DNA from: Haemophilus parainfluenzae
Lineage (GTDB): Bacteria; Pseudomonadota; Gammaproteobacteria; Enterobacterales; Pasteurellaceae
Direction of reading: 5' to 3'
Length of the DNA stretch: 64,000 nucleotides
Assembly: GCF_003252755.1 (NCBI RefSeq)
Contig: NZ_QEPT01000004.1
Location: 62,001-126,000 of the forward strand
In this document: piece by piece, positions 34,972 to 44,865 of the stretch
Layout of the letters: the number at the start of each line of letters is the position of its first letter
How positions within the stretch are numbered: position 1 is the stretch's first letter
Notes under the pieces: generated by a model
Database searches by the model: none
Told to the model about the DNA's origin: nothing
What the model saw: only the letters and a program-made list of their open reading frames with translations
Translations under genes and position numbers: made by a program

Positions 34972-36768
34972 CTATTTATCTTTACCTACATGTAAGATCG
35001 CTAAAAACGCTTCTTGCGGCACTTCCACGTTACCTAAAGATTTCATTCGTTTTTTACCTTCTTTCTGTTTCTGTAAGAGTTTTTTCTTACGGCTCACGTC
35101 ACCACCATAACATTTTGCTAATACGTTTTTACGCAATTGTTTTACGGTTGAACGCGCAATAATGTGGTTACCAATCGCGGCTTGAATCGCGATATCAAAT
35201 TGTTGACGTGGAATCAGTTCACGCATTTTTTCAACTAATTCACGACCACGGTAAGGTGCATTATCTTTATGAACAATTAACGCTAACGCATCAACGCGAT
35301 CACCATTGATCATGATATCCACGCGTACCATGTCTGCTGCTTGGAAACGTTTGAAACCATAATCCAAAGACGCATAACCACGCGATGTTGATTTTAAGCG
35401 GTCGAAGAAATCTAATACTACTTCACCCATTGGAATTTCATAAGTCAACGCAATTTGGTTACCGTGATACACCATATTGGTTTGTACGCCACGTTTTTCC
35501 ACGCAAAGGGTAATGACATTTCCTAAGAATTCTTGTGGCACGAGCATATTACACTCTGCAATTGGCTCACGAATTTCCGCAATATTATTTAACGGTGGCA
35601 GTTTCGATGGGCTATCAACATAAACGACTTCACCATTGGTCATTTCGACTTCATAAATTACAGTTGGTGCGGTGGTAATCAAATCAAGATCATATTCACG
35701 CTCTAAACGCTCTTGAATGATCTCCATGTGTAAAAGCCCTAAGAATCCACAGCGGAAACCAAAACCTAAAGCCGTCGAATTTTCTGGCTCATAGAAAAGC
35801 GACGCATCGTTTAAGCTTAATTTACCTAACGCATCACGGAAAGCTTCATAATCGTCTGAACTAACTGGGAATAAACCAGCATAAACCTGCGGTTTTACTT
35901 TCTTAAAGCCTGGCAATACATGGCTTGCAGGATTGTGTTGATGGGTTAAGGTATCCCCTACTGGTGCACCTAAAATATCTTTAATCGCACAAACAACCCA
36001 ACCTACTTCTCCAGTATTTAATACCGTCGTATCCACTTGTTTTGGCGTGAAAATCCCTAAACGATCAACGTTGTAAGCCTGTCCAGTAGACATTACTTTG
36101 ATTTTATCGCCTTTACGCAATACGCCATTTTTAATACGAGCTAATGACACCACGCCTAAATAGTTATCGAACCAAGAGTCAATAATCAAGGCTTGTAACG
36201 GTGCATCAGGATCACCTTCTGGCGCAGGAATTTTCGCAACAATTTCTTCTAATACATCTTCAATACCCACACCGGTTTTCGCCGAACAACGTACGGCTTC
36301 CATCGCATCAATACCCACAATGTCTTCAATTTCTTCTGCGACTCGTTCAGGATCCGCTGCCGGTAAATCGATTTTATTTAAAATCGGCACAACTTCTAGA
36401 TCCATTTCAATGGCGGTGTAGCAGTTTGCCAAGGTTTGTGCTTCTACGCCTTGTCCTGCATCTACAACTAACAATGCCCCTTCACAAGCCGCAAGAGAAC
36501 GCGACACTTCATAAGAGAAGTCCACGTGCCCTGGTGTATCGATAAAGTTTAATTGGTAAGTTTCACCGTCTTTCGCTTGATAATTTAAGGTTACACTTTG
36601 CGCTTTAATGGTAATGCCACGCTCACGCTCAAGATCCATGGAATCCAATACCTGCGCTTCCATTTCACGATCAGAAAGCCCCCCACAGGTCTGAATTAAT
36701 CGGTCAGAAAGGGTCGATTTACCGTGGTCAATATGGGCAATAATAGAAAAGTTGCGAATATTCTTCAT
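34972..36768 (-). CDS. lepA: Elongation factor 4 (LepA)
   Basis: Ribosome-associated GTPase of 598 residues linked to back-translocation and 30S biogenesis. The start [19 protein letters not shown] matches E. coli LepA exactly, so I use the ATG at 36768; nine codons of open frame upstream are spurious. GTPase motifs are [27 protein letters not shown] and NKIDLP. The C-terminal LepA-specific domain ends [11 protein letters not shown] with the [16 protein letters not shown] segment. Head of the lepA-lepB-rnc-era operon. Confidence 0.97.
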   Translation of the reverse strand: MKNIRNFSIIAHIDHGKSTLSDRLIQTCGGLSDREMEAQVLDSMDLERERGITIKAQSVTLNYQAKDGETYQLNFIDTPGHVDFSYEVSRSLAACEGALLVVDAGQGVEAQTLANCYTAIEMDLEVVPILNKIDLPAADPERVAEEIEDIVGIDAMEAVRCSAKTGVGIEDVLEEIVAKIPAPEGDPDAPLQALIIDSWFDNYLGVVSLARIKNGVLRKGDKIKVMSTGQAYNVDRLGIFTPKQVDTTVLNTGEVGWVVCAIKDILGAPVGDTLTHQHNPASHVLPGFKKVKPQVYAGLFPVSSDDYEAFRDALGKLSLNDASLFYEPENSTALGFGFRCGFLGLLHMEIIQERLEREYDLDLITTAPTVIYEVEMTNGEVVYVDSPSKLPPLNNIAEIREPIAECNMLVPQEFLGNVITLCVEKRGVQTNMVYHGNQIALTYEIPMGEVVLDFFDRLKSTSRGYASLDYGFKRFQAADMVRVDIMINGDRVDALALIVHKDNAPYRGRELVEKMRELIPRQQFDIAIQAAIGNHIIARSTVKQLRKNVLAKCYGGDVSRKKKLLQKQKEGKKRMKSLGNVEVPQEAFLAILHVGKDK

Positions 36769-36888
36769 AAATAGATTAGTTTTCTCAAAAATCATTAAAT
36801 TTAACTGGCGGATTGTACCTGAAAAGCGCGAAAATCGCTAGGGATGAAAGGGAAAAGTGCGGTCAAATTTTCAAACCTTTTAGATAAA

Positions 36889-36920
36889 ACAAAACCCCGA
36901 ATTACTTCGGGGTTTCTTTT
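36889..36920. terminator. Terminator of grcA
   Basis: ACCCCGAA-TTA-CTTCGGGGT with flanking A- and T-runs, 17 bases beyond the grcA stop. Read on the minus strand it ends in a T-rich stretch (GGGGTTTTGTTTT). Confidence 0.8.
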
Positions 36921-36936
36921 TTCATTCAAACTGAAA

Positions 36937-37320
36937 TTATAGGCTTTCAGTGAAAGTACGAGTAATAACGTCGCGTTGTTGTTCTGGTGTTAAAGAGTTG
37001 AAACGTACTGCGTAACCAGAAACACGGATAGTTAATTGTGGGTATTTATCCGGGTTGTTTACTGCATCTTCTAACGTTTCACGACGTAATACGTTCACGT
37101 TTAAGTGTTGACCACCTTCAACTTTAACAGTTGGTGCTACGTTTACCGGTAATTCACGGTATTCGATTTGGCCTAATTCGCTTACTGCTACTACTTGGTC
37201 TTCTGCGAATTCAGCTTTTGCACATAAACAACGAGCTTCATTTTTTTCGCTGTCTAATAACCAGAATGAGTTTAAAAGATTGTCATTTGCTGCTTGAGTA
37301 ATTTGAATACCTTTGATCAT
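36937..37320 (-). CDS. grcA: Autonomous glycyl radical cofactor GrcA
   Basis: Small protein (127 residues) that can replace the oxygen-damaged C-terminal part of pyruvate formate-lyase. The C-terminal glycyl radical box [20 protein letters not shown] carries the radical glycine. The N-terminal ~60 residues are typical of YfiD-type GrcA ([20 protein letters not shown]). E. coli yfiD is activated by FNR, and an FNR-like box lies about 130 bases upstream here, fitting an anaerobic role. Single gene with its own terminator, divergent from ung. Confidence 0.95.
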   Translation of the reverse strand: MIKGIQITQAANDNLLNSFWLLDSEKNEARCLCAKAEFAEDQVVAVSELGQIEYRELPVNVAPTVKVEGGQHLNVNVLRRETLEDAVNNPDKYPQLTIRVSGYAVRFNSLTPEQQRDVITRTFTESL

Positions 37321-37442
37321 AAAGTGCCTCCTAATTTGGCGGTTGTATATTTATTAAACTGTGCAAATTTTATCAAACTATTTGAAGAATTCAATTAATT
37401 TTGACCTAAAACAGGTTCTTTTTTCTGACTAATTTTTAAAAA

Positions 37443-37456
37443 TTGATCTAGATTAA
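37443..37456. promoter_or_regulatory. FNR-like box between grcA and ung
   Basis: TTGAT-CTAG-ATTAA matches the FNR consensus at nine of ten positions. It is 123 bases from the grcA start codon, so it could act at grcA if the start of transcription is near 37400. No convincing -10 was found at the matching distance, and ung lies on the other side. Confidence 0.4.
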
Positions 37457-37585
37457 TATTTCTCTCGAAATAAGGCCTCAATACACCTTCTAATTTAACA
37501 AGATATTAACATCACTCTTAGGTAAAGCCTTTCTAAGCAATTTCATTTATAATATGTCAAAGCTTATCCAATAAGGAAATACAGA

Positions 37586-38245
37586 ATGAAAACCTGGACA
37601 GATGTTATCGGTAAAGAGAAAGAAAAACCTTACTTTAAACACATTCTACAGCAAGTGCATCAAGAACGACTAGCCGGAAAAACCATTTACCCACCACAAG
37701 ACGAAGTGTTTAATGCCTTTAAATATACGGCATTTGATGAAGTGAAAGTCGTCATTTTAGGACAGGATCCCTATCATGGCCCAAATCAAGCGCACGGTTT
37801 AGCTTTTTCGGTGAAACCTGAGGTTACAATTCCCCCTTCTCTACTGAATATGTATAAAGAATTGGCTAACGATATTCCTGGTTTTCAAATGCCAAATCAT
37901 GGCTACTTGGTGAAATGGGCGGAGCAAGGTGTGCTGCTACTTAACACCGTGCTGACCGTAGAACGTGGCATGGCACATTCACACGCTAAATTTGGTTGGG
38001 AAATCTTTACAGACCAAGTAATTGCAGCACTTAATGAACACCGTGAAAAAATAGTGTTTTTACTTTGGGGAAGTCATGCGCAGAAAAAAGGGCAATTTAT
38101 TGATCGCAATCGTCATTATGTTTTAACTGCCACGCATCCTTCTCCACTTTCTGCACATCGTGGTTTTTTAGGATGTCATCATTTTTCTAAAACTAACGAA
38201 TATTTAAAGCAAAATAGTTTAACTGAAATTGATTGGCAAGTTTAA
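37586..38245 (+). CDS. ung: Uracil-DNA glycosylase
   Basis: Removes uracil from DNA to start base excision repair. The 219-residue enzyme has the water-activating loop [18 protein letters not shown] near residue 57, [16 protein letters not shown], the uracil-binding [13 protein letters not shown] and the DNA-intercalation loop [15 protein letters not shown] perfect -10 TATAAT lies at 37548-37553 with no good -35. Its TAA stop shares bases with the stop of the convergent tadA (TTAA at 38242-38245). Confidence 0.97.
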   Translation: MKTWTDVIGKEKEKPYFKHILQQVHQERLAGKTIYPPQDEVFNAFKYTAFDEVKVVILGQDPYHGPNQAHGLAFSVKPEVTIPPSLLNMYKELANDIPGFQMPNHGYLVKWAEQGVLLLNTVLTVERGMAHSHAKFGWEIFTDQVIAALNEHREKIVFLLWGSHAQKKGQFIDRNRHYVLTATHPSPLSAHRGFLGCHHFSKTNEYLKQNSLTEIDWQV

Positions 38246-38760
38246 GATTGTGATTCAACATCAAGCGGGAGATTCTTTTCCCGCTTTTCTTCCTTTTTCT
38301 GCTCTCGTCTTTTTTTAAAAAAATCACTCAATTTCTGACCGCACTTTTCTGCCAGCACGCCAGAGGTAATTTCTAACGTATGATTCATTTTATAATCATC
38401 AAAGAAGTGAAAGCGAGAACCTACAGCCCCCGTTTTATAATCTGATGCACCGAAGACTAAACGTTTAATACGGCTATGCAAAATCGCGCCAGCACACATG
38501 GTACAAGGCTCAAGGGTGATATAGAGTGTGGTATTGAGCAGACGATAATTTTGAATATTTTTTGCTGCATTGCGTAAGGCTACAATTTCAGCGTGAGCGG
38601 TCGGATCATTTTCAATGATAGATAAATTCCAGCCTTCACCGAGAATATTTCCTTCATCATCCACCAACACCGCCCCGACAGGAATCTCACCGAGTGCTTC
38701 TGCACGATCGGCAAGCATCAGAGCGTGTTGCATAAATTTCTCGTCTAAATCTGACCGCAC
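38242..38760 (-). CDS. tadA: tRNA-specific adenosine deaminase TadA
   Basis: Converts the wobble A34 of tRNA-Arg(ACG) to inosine; essential in bacteria. The 172-residue protein has the zinc site [10 protein letters not shown] with the catalytic glutamate and [10 protein letters not shown] near residue 85, and the RNA-contact segment [13 protein letters not shown]. The start is a GTG at 38760; AGGCG lies seven bases upstream, overlapping the thyA stop, and E. coli TadA also has residues before the MQHAL helix. The GTG falls in a one-base-off copy of the uptake signal. The C-terminus is an extra charged tail ([14 protein letters not shown]). Coupled behind thyA. Confidence 0.93.
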   Translation of the reverse strand: MRSDLDEKFMQHALMLADRAEALGEIPVGAVLVDDEGNILGEGWNLSIIENDPTAHAEIVALRNAAKNIQNYRLLNTTLYITLEPCTMCAGAILHSRIKRLVFGASDYKTGAVGSRFHFFDDYKMNHTLEITSGVLAEKCGQKLSDFFKKRREQKKEEKREKNLPLDVESQS

Positions 38761-38769
38761 GTTAAACGC

Positions 38770-39621
38770 CTAAACAGAGAAAGGATATTTGATTGGTTCG
38801 TGAGATTGATAGCCCACCACCTTGAAATCATCCATTGTTACCCAAGTTTCAAGATCTTCAAGGGTTTTAATATCAGGATTAATTTCTAATTGTGGTGACG
38901 GGAATGGTTCACGTTTTAATTGCACATCACGCATTAACTCTAGTTGGTCTTCATAAATATGCGCATTTACAATTTTATGATATGCCTTACCCGGTTTATT
39001 ACCAGTAATTTGCGCCATTAATGCAAGGAAAGTAAAAACTTGAATTTGATTGAAGTTTAAGCCAAGTGGCACATCACAAGAACGCTGATAACTGGTTAAG
39101 TGCAATGTATCGCCCACTAAGGAAAATGTGTGAGTGTGCATACAAGGACGCAAACAACCCAAATCAAATTCGCCTGGATTGAAGAAAGTCAGGATTTCGC
39201 CACGATCATCAATACCTCGACTTAAATTATTCACAATTTTACGAAGTTGATCGATGGTTTCGCCATTCGGTTTACGCCATGCTCTACCTTGTACACCATA
39301 GACGCGGCCCATATCATCGGTGCCTTTACGATGTGGATTGGCAAGCCAAGCGGCATTTTCATTGGCATTGGCATCCCATGTTTTGGTGCCAAGTTTACGG
39401 AAATCTGCCGCATTATCATAACCACGAATATAACCTAAAAACTCCGCAATTGCCGCTTTCCAATAGCTTTTTCGCGTGGTAATTAAGGGGAATTGATTAT
39501 TAGCAACATCATATTCTAAATCCGCATTAATCACTGTAAGGCAACGCTTACCAGTACGCTCATTAGCAATCCACTCACCCTCATTTACAATACGTCGGCA
39601 AAGATCTAAATATTGTTTCAT
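38770..39621 (-). CDS. thyA: Thymidylate synthase
   Basis: Methylates dUMP to dTMP with methylenetetrahydrofolate. The start is the ATG at 39621, preceded by AAGGAG six bases away; nine upstream codons in the open frame are not needed. The 283-residue enzyme has catalytic Cys160 in [11 protein letters not shown] and the folate/dUMP segment [16 protein letters not shown]. It is longer and rather divergent from the E. coli type (for example [13 protein letters not shown] instead of the usual NVGE region), like other Haemophilus ThyA proteins. It is 13 bases after lgt and leads into tadA. Confidence 0.93.
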   Translation of the reverse strand: MKQYLDLCRRIVNEGEWIANERTGKRCLTVINADLEYDVANNQFPLITTRKSYWKAAIAEFLGYIRGYDNAADFRKLGTKTWDANANENAAWLANPHRKGTDDMGRVYGVQGRAWRKPNGETIDQLRKIVNNLSRGIDDRGEILTFFNPGEFDLGCLRPCMHTHTFSLVGDTLHLTSYQRSCDVPLGLNFNQIQVFTFLALMAQITGNKPGKAYHKIVNAHIYEDQLELMRDVQLKREPFPSPQLEINPDIKTLEDLETWVTMDDFKVVGYQSHEPIKYPFSV

Positions 39622-39634
39622 AAAAAACTCCTTA

Positions 39635-40441
39635 CTAATGAACCGCACTTTTCGAGCGATTGTATGCCCATGCCATAATTAACCCACCGCCAATAATCAT
39701 CGGCAAACAAAGCGCTTGTCCACGTGTCATGATGCCTAAGAAAGACTCTACTTCGGGCTCACGAACATATTCAACAATAAAACGGAAAATCCCGTAACCA
39801 ACAAGGAATAATCCAGCCACCGAACCCACAGGACGAGGCTTTTTAATAAAGACATTCAGAATAATAAACAACACGAAACCTTCTAAGAATGCTTCATAAA
39901 GCTGTGAAGGATGGCGAGGCAGCAACAATGGATCATTTGGGAAAATCATAGCCCAAGGGACTTCAGTTTCTCGTCCCCAAAGTTCTAAATTGATGAAGTT
40001 ACCAATTCGTCCCATCCCTAAGCCAAATGGAATCAAGGGCGCCACAAAATCTGCCGTTTGCCAAAAGCTTCTTTTTTGAGAATAAGAGGTCCAAATCATT
40101 GAGATAATCACCCCAATTAATCCACCATGGAATGACATTCCCCCTTCCCAAACACGAAATAAATACAGCGGATCTTGCACAAAATGATCGAAATTATAGA
40201 AGAAAACATCCCCAATGCGACCACCTAAGAACACGCCCATAAAGCCATTAAAAAGTAACGTATCCACTTGATCGACTGTCCAACCACTATTTGGTTGATT
40301 GGCACGACGAACCGCTAGCCAACGAGCAAAGATAAAGCCTAATAAATACATTAAACCATACCAACGCAGCCCTATATTGCTATTACCAAAAGTAAAAATA
40401 GTCGGATCAAAATGCGGAAGCATCAAAAATTCTGAATTCAT
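39635..40441 (-). CDS. lgt: Prolipoprotein diacylglyceryl transferase
   Basis: First enzyme of lipoprotein maturation: transfers diacylglyceryl from phosphatidylglycerol to the lipobox cysteine. The 268-residue protein has seven hydrophobic segments and the family signature HGGLIGVI near residue 105 and [20 protein letters not shown] near residue 145. AAGGAA sits a few bases before the ATG at 40441. It lies between the TauE-like gene and thyA, the same order as I recall in H. influenzae. Confidence 0.96.
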   Translation of the reverse strand: MNSEFLMLPHFDPTIFTFGNSNIGLRWYGLMYLLGFIFARWLAVRRANQPNSGWTVDQVDTLLFNGFMGVFLGGRIGDVFFYNFDHFVQDPLYLFRVWEGGMSFHGGLIGVIISMIWTSYSQKRSFWQTADFVAPLIPFGLGMGRIGNFINLELWGRETEVPWAMIFPNDPLLLPRHPSQLYEAFLEGFVLFIILNVFIKKPRPVGSVAGLFLVGYGIFRFIVEYVREPEVESFLGIMTRGQALCLPMIIGGGLIMAWAYNRSKSAVH

Positions 40442-40449
40442 AACATTCC

Positions 40450-41244
40450 TTATTTCATAAACATATCAACTGCAATCGCAACTAATAGTAAGGCAAAGCC
40501 TTTTTTCAAGGTTGGGACAGGGAGCTTGGAGGTTGCGGTTGCCCCTAGTTTAGAAGTGAAGAATGAAGTGCCCGTAATACCAAGCACGGCAGGCAAATAA
40601 ACATAACCTAGGGAATAATCTGGCATGGAAGGATTACCCCAACCACTCACCATAAAACTAAACATGCCAGATAAACCAAGAAGCGCGCCACAGAATGCGG
40701 AAGAACCGATAGATTTTTTCATATCAATCCCGCGGGAATTTAAAAATGGCACGATAAAACCACCACCGCCAACGCCTGCTGCACTTGATGCCATCCCAAT
40801 TAAAATACCACCGATAACAGATGCTTGTGTTGTTAAAGGTTTGGTTTTCCCTGTGTTTTTCTTAATAGAAATCACCATTTTTGCCGCTAAATATACGACT
40901 AAACAGGCAAAGATTTTGGCTGATACATCACGATCAAGTTTGCCAATAAACAAACCAGAGATAAAGACCGAAATCATGATCATCGGTGCCAATACTTTAA
41001 CTGCACTCCAAACTATATTGCCTAGTTTATGATGACGCTGTGCAGAAGAAAATCCGGTAATCACAATAGTTGCAAATGAAGTCCCTAATGCGGTGGACAT
41101 CAGCAAGGGTTCAGGTACGCCTACCATCGGCAATAAATAAACCAAGGTAGGGACGATAATTAACCCACCACCAATGCCAAATAATCCCGCAAGAAAACCA
41201 ACAACAGACCCGACAAGTAAACAAAGTAGAATAAAAGTGAGCAT
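40450..41244 (-). CDS. Sulfite exporter TauE/SafE family membrane protein
   Basis: A 264-residue protein with eight predicted membrane segments and the two-fold internal repeat of the TauE/SafE family. Each half opens with a glycine-rich helix: [20 protein letters not shown] and [20 protein letters not shown]. The anion or substrate moved is unknown; sulfite, sulfoacetate or other organic acids have been shown for relatives. It overlaps the rppH stop by one base and is nine bases before lgt, so it is part of rppH-tauE-lgt-thyA-tadA. Confidence 0.85.
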   Translation of the reverse strand: MLTFILLCLLVGSVVGFLAGLFGIGGGLIIVPTLVYLLPMVGVPEPLLMSTALGTSFATIVITGFSSAQRHHKLGNIVWSAVKVLAPMIMISVFISGLFIGKLDRDVSAKIFACLVVYLAAKMVISIKKNTGKTKPLTTQASVIGGILIGMASSAAGVGGGGFIVPFLNSRGIDMKKSIGSSAFCGALLGLSGMFSFMVSGWGNPSMPDYSLGYVYLPAVLGITGTSFFTSKLGATATSKLPVPTLKKGFALLLVAIAVDMFMK

Positions 41245-41837
41245 TATTGCCCCCTTGATTTATAAGATGAACGTTTTTGATATTTAGAAAAACCATTTTT
41301 ACGCGGCGCATGATAAGGTTTATTTGTCTCATGCTCTTGCGTATTTTCAAGCAATGTTTTTTCGTTGCCAAACATCACTTGAGCAAACTCTTTCATCGCT
41401 TTGCGATAAACATCTTTCTTAAAGGACACAACCTGACGTACGGGATACCAAAAACTCACCCAACGCCAACCATCAAATTCGGGTGATTTTGTCGTGTTCA
41501 TATTGATATTTTTTTCATCACCCACTAATTGCAACAAAAACCAACGTTGTTTTTGCCCAATACACACGGGTTTGCTGTCATAACGCAGCAATCTTTTCGG
41601 CAGCTTATAACGCAACCAATGTTTAGACGCGTAAAGCACCTTCACATCTTTGGGTTGCAAACCAACCTCTTCATATAATTCACGATACATGGCTTGTTCG
41701 GCACTTTCATTATCGTTAATTCCACCTTGCGGGAATTGCCACGAATTCTGCCCGTATCGTTTAGCCCAAAGCACCTGCCCTTTGCGATTACAAATGACAA
41801 TGCCTACATTTGGACGGTAGCCATCAAAATCGATCAC
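41244..41837 (-). CDS. rppH: RNA pyrophosphohydrolase RppH
   Basis: Nudix hydrolase that removes pyrophosphate from the 5' end of mRNA and triggers decay. The 197-residue enzyme opens with the invariant [13 protein letters not shown] and contains the Nudix box [22 protein letters not shown] and the segment [16 protein letters not shown]. The start is a GTG at 41837 with AAGGTG seven bases before it. The basic C-terminal tail ([20 protein letters not shown]) is longer than the catalytic core requires. Head of the minus-strand operon; the DnaA-box region lies upstream. Confidence 0.95.
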   Translation of the reverse strand: MIDFDGYRPNVGIVICNRKGQVLWAKRYGQNSWQFPQGGINDNESAEQAMYRELYEEVGLQPKDVKVLYASKHWLRYKLPKRLLRYDSKPVCIGQKQRWFLLQLVGDEKNINMNTTKSPEFDGWRWVSFWYPVRQVVSFKKDVYRKAMKEFAQVMFGNEKTLLENTQEHETNKPYHAPRKNGFSKYQKRSSYKSRGQ

Positions 41838-42321
41838 TATCGTTCACCTTAAATTTTGTACAAAAATAATTTGCAGATTGTTTCATAAATTCGCTTTTTT
41901 ATCAACCGAATGGGCATATTTACCCTATTGTGGATAACTCTGTGGGTAACGCTTGGATAGTCTAAATTTAACTGTGTATAAAGATCAAAAACAGCTTTTC
42001 TCACTTCACTTTTTTCATTTTTAAATAATATTTGCTCAAAAATTTCTCGAAAAAAATGACCGCACTTTTTCTCATCAAAGTGCGGTCAAAAATTCAGCCA
42101 TTTTTTAATTTAAACATATCTTGTCTGATGAAAAAATAACAGCTGTGAGTTATTCAATATTTCTGTGGATAAAATTGTGATTGAGCAAATGGTGACTGTT
42201 GCATAACTCTTCTTAGCATTTTACCATCGATTTTTGAGAAGAAATTTTATCTTTAATTTCATGAAGATAACGCTTATTCACAGAAATCATCTTATTCACA
42301 TTCAAGTAAAAATTTTAGTGG
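41838..42321. other. Gene-free region with a DnaA-box cluster (candidate oriC or DnaA-binding locus)
   Basis: No convincing open frame in 484 A/T-rich bases. Five perfect 9-mers TTATNCACA are present: complement strand at 41929-41937 (TTATCCACA), 41973-41981 (TTATACACA) and 42164-42172 (TTATCCACA), and plus strand at 42274-42282 and 42292-42300 (both TTATTCACA). A sixth at 41941-41949 has one mismatch (TTACCCACA). Left boxes all point one way and right boxes the other. An inverted uptake-signal hairpin sits in the middle. Only one GATC (41983-41986) is present and there is no gidA or dnaA neighbour, which argues against a typical enteric oriC. Confidence 0.7.
42059..42086. terminator. Inverted uptake-signal pair in the DnaA-box region
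   Basis: ACCGCACTT (42059-42067) and AAGTGCGGT (42078-42086), extended outward by TG/CA and inward by a TT/AA step, form a stem of about 12 bases with a small loop, flanked by A-runs and T-runs. It could terminate transcription coming from ampD toward rppH or simply be a paired uptake signal. Confidence 0.65.
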
Positions 42322-42885
42322 TTATTTTTCATCCAAGCCTTTTTTGACTAACGCTAAATAGCGTTCCCATTCAAAATATTGACCAGGATCGATCTTACGA
42401 CCAGGCGAAATATCGCAATGCCCAACGATACGATCGAGCGTTATTTTCGGGTACGCCTGCATGATATCTCGTGTTAATTCAGCAAGTGCCTGATATTGCT
42501 CCGCTGTAAAAGGTTGTTCATTACTGCCCTCTAGCTCAATCCCAATCGCAAAATCATTACATTTATCGCGTCCTTCAAAGCAAGAAAGCCCTGCATGCCA
42601 TGCTCTGTCATCGAAACTGACATATTGTGTCACCTTACCATCCCGTTCAATTAAACAATGGGCAGACACGCGAAATTGATAAATTTCCTCAAAATAGGGA
42701 TGGATGGTTGGATCGAGTTTACCTTGGAAAAAATCATCTACATATCCCCCACCAAATTGTTCTGGCGGCAAACTGATGTAATGAATGACGAGTAATGAAA
42801 TATCCTCTACATCAGGACGTTCATCAAAATGTGGTGAAATCACTTTTCTTGCCTGGCTTAACCAGCCATTTTTTATCTTATTCAT
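42322..42885 (-). CDS. ampD: 1,6-anhydro-N-acetylmuramyl-L-alanine amidase AmpD
   Basis: Cytoplasmic zinc amidase that splits the peptide from anhydromuropeptides during cell-wall recycling. The 187-residue protein has the zinc ligands in [10 protein letters not shown] (His ~33) and [19 protein letters not shown] (His and Asp near residues 153-163) and the amidase_2 motif FAIGIELEG. Divergent from pilA over a 142-base gap that carries the CRP-S site; the same ampD|pilABCD arrangement is known from H. influenzae. Confidence 0.95.
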   Translation of the reverse strand: MNKIKNGWLSQARKVISPHFDERPDVEDISLLVIHYISLPPEQFGGGYVDDFFQGKLDPTIHPYFEEIYQFRVSAHCLIERDGKVTQYVSFDDRAWHAGLSCFEGRDKCNDFAIGIELEGSNEQPFTAEQYQALAELTRDIMQAYPKITLDRIVGHCDISPGRKIDPGQYFEWERYLALVKKGLDEK

Positions 42886-42910
42886 CTGTTTTTCTGCGAT
42901 TAAATTTTAT

Positions 42911-42932
42911 TTTTGCGATCGAGATCGCAAAA
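42911..42932. promoter_or_regulatory. Perfect CRP-S site upstream of pilA
   Basis: TTTTGCGATC-GA-GATCGCAAAA is an exact 22-base palindrome with the C/G-core TGCGA...TCGCA that defines CRP-S sites, where CRP needs the competence factor Sxy. It is centred 106 bases before the pilA ATG, and an uptake signal begins two bases later (42934-42942). It predicts competence-induced expression of pilABCD; its position also allows an effect on ampD. Confidence 0.92.
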
Positions 42933-43027
42933 GAAGTGCGGTCAGTTTCACTTTCATTTTTCCCTTTTACACAATGTTGCAGCCAATCCTGGCATTTTTT
43001 TATTCAACCAAAAGGAAATTTAATTTA

Positions 43028-43471
43028 ATGAAACTGACTTTTTCTAAACCTTTACATAAAGGTTTTACGTTAATTGAATTGATGATCGTGATTGCGATTA
43101 TTGCTATTCTCGCGACGATCGCCATTCCGTCTTATCAAAATTATACCAAAAAAGCGGCTATCTCCGAATTGTTACAAGCTTCGGCACCTTATAAATCTGA
43201 TGTGGAGTTATGTGTCTATAGCACCAATGCCCCGACAAACTGTTCTGGTGGTTCAAATGGCATTGCAGCAGACATCACTACTGCAAAAGGTTATGTTAAA
43301 TCCATTACCACGAAATCGGGTGTGATTACGGTAACAGGAAATGGTGCATTAGATGGGATCAGTTATTCTTTAACGGCGACAGGCTCAACCTCATCAGGTG
43401 TTACCTGGACAACCGCTTGCCCAAGCAATGCGGATTTATTCCCTGCGGGTTTCTGCTCTCCTACCAAATAG
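43028..43471 (+). CDS. pilA: Type IV pilin PilA
   Basis: Major pilin subunit of the type IV pilus used for DNA uptake and twitching. The 147-residue prepilin has a short positively charged leader cleaved at KG^FTLIE, and the following hydrophobic helix [20 protein letters not shown] with Glu5 is classic. Two cysteine pairs are possible ([14 protein letters not shown] and the C-terminal [13 protein letters not shown]) for the disulfide loops. The open frame runs much further upstream, but the ATG at 43028 gives the correct leader. Preceded by the CRP-S site; first gene of pilABCD. Confidence 0.95.
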   Translation: MKLTFSKPLHKGFTLIELMIVIAIIAILATIAIPSYQNYTKKAAISELLQASAPYKSDVELCVYSTNAPTNCSGGSNGIAADITTAKGYVKSITTKSGVITVTGNGALDGISYSLTATGSTSSGVTWTTACPSNADLFPAGFCSPTK

Positions 43472-43477
43472 CGAAAC

Positions 43478-44857
43478 ATGGCCCATCAAGCAATCGCAAA
43501 AAATGGCGAGATTTATCATATCTCGCCACAATATTGGCAACAAAACCAACAGCAACAAGCTTTACTGTTGCGTTACTTTGCTCTCCCTCTTAAAGAAGAC
43601 GAACACCATTTATGGCTTGCGGTGGATTCGCTAAATAATCTTGCAGCTTGTGAAACCTTTGCTTTTTTAAGTGGAAAATTAGTTGAACCGATTTTATTTG
43701 AAACGACTCAACTCAAACAACTTTTACAATCCCTTGCCCCTAAAGCCAATCAAGTAGAAGACCAAACAACGTTTTATCATCATTCTGAAGACGAAAACGC
43801 TGCTAATTTATCTAATGAAGATGAACCCGTTATTCAATTATTAAATAGTATTTTTGAAACAGCCCTACAAAAAAATGCCTCCGATATTCATTTAGAAACT
43901 CAGCCAAGTGGACTCTTAATTCGTTTGCGTATTGATGGCGTACTACAGCCACAGCCGGTAATCAGTAAAGCGTTCGCCAATCGTGTGATTTCTCGTTTAA
44001 AACTCTTAGCTAAACTGGATATCAGTGAAACTCGGCTACCACAAGATGGCCGCTTTCAATTCAAAACCACGTTCTCCGATATTTTAGATTTCCGCCTTTC
44101 TACCTTGCCCACACATTGGGGAGAAAAAGCGGTATTACGATTACAACAAAATAAACCAGTTCAGTTAAGTTTTGCTGAACTTGGCATGACACAAAAGCAA
44201 CAAATCCAATTTCAACACGCGCTCAGCCAACCTCAAGGTTTAATTCTTGTAACTGGACCAACAGGAAGTGGAAAAAGTATCTCGCTTTATACCGCACTTC
44301 AATGGCTCAACACATCAGATAAACACATTATGACGGCAGAGGATCCTGTTGAAATTGAATTAGAAGGCATCATTCAAACTCAAGTAAATCCGCAAATCGG
44401 TTTAGATTTTAGTCGATTACTTCGTACATTTTTACGACAAGACCCCGACATTATAATGCTTGGTGAAATTCGAGACGAAGAAAGTGCATTAATGGCATTA
44501 AGAGCCGCTCAAACCGGCCATCTAGTACTTTCTACCTTACATACCAACGATGCCATCTCAGCGATTTCACGCTTACAACAATTAGGCATTCAATCTCATG
44601 AAATTGAAAACAGTCTCTTATTAGTTATCGCACAGAGATTGGTGCGTAAATGTTGCTTAAAATGCGGTGAACATTTTAGTGATTCTTGCGATTGTCATCA
44701 GGGATATCGAGGGCGTATTGGGGTGTATCAATTTTTACAATGCGAAAATAACCGTTACCAAACTGATTTTGACTCACTTTATCAAAGCGCATTAGAAAAA
44801 GTAAAAGATCGCATCACCGATCTCGCCGAAATTCAACGCGTGTTAGGCAAAAAATAG
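43478..44857 (+). CDS. pilB: Type IV pilus assembly ATPase PilB
   Basis: Hexameric motor that drives pilus extension. The 459-residue protein has Walker A GPTGSGKS near residue 262, an Asp box, Walker B PDIIMLGEIRDEESA and the His box GHLVLSTLHTNDA. The C-terminal zinc-type segment has KCCLKCGEHFSDSCDCHQGY. The N-terminal part is short compared with Pseudomonas PilB. It begins seven bases after pilA and is followed nine bases later by pilC. Confidence 0.95.
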   Translation: MAHQAIAKNGEIYHISPQYWQQNQQQQALLLRYFALPLKEDEHHLWLAVDSLNNLAACETFAFLSGKLVEPILFETTQLKQLLQSLAPKANQVEDQTTFYHHSEDENAANLSNEDEPVIQLLNSIFETALQKNASDIHLETQPSGLLIRLRIDGVLQPQPVISKAFANRVISRLKLLAKLDISETRLPQDGRFQFKTTFSDILDFRLSTLPTHWGEKAVLRLQQNKPVQLSFAELGMTQKQQIQFQHALSQPQGLILVTGPTGSGKSISLYTALQWLNTSDKHIMTAEDPVEIELEGIIQTQVNPQIGLDFSRLLRTFLRQDPDIIMLGEIRDEESALMALRAAQTGHLVLSTLHTNDAISAISRLQQLGIQSHEIENSLLLVIAQRLVRKCCLKCGEHFSDSCDCHQGYRGRIGVYQFLQCENNRYQTDFDSLYQSALEKVKDRITDLAEIQRVLGKK

Positions 44858-44865
44858 GAATCTTT

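Noticed and set aside
37382-37394. TTGAAGAATTCAA palindrome near grcA as an FNR box
   Set aside because: The half-site spacing is three, not four, and the half-sites lack the T/A at the inner position; it is a chance A/T palindrome.
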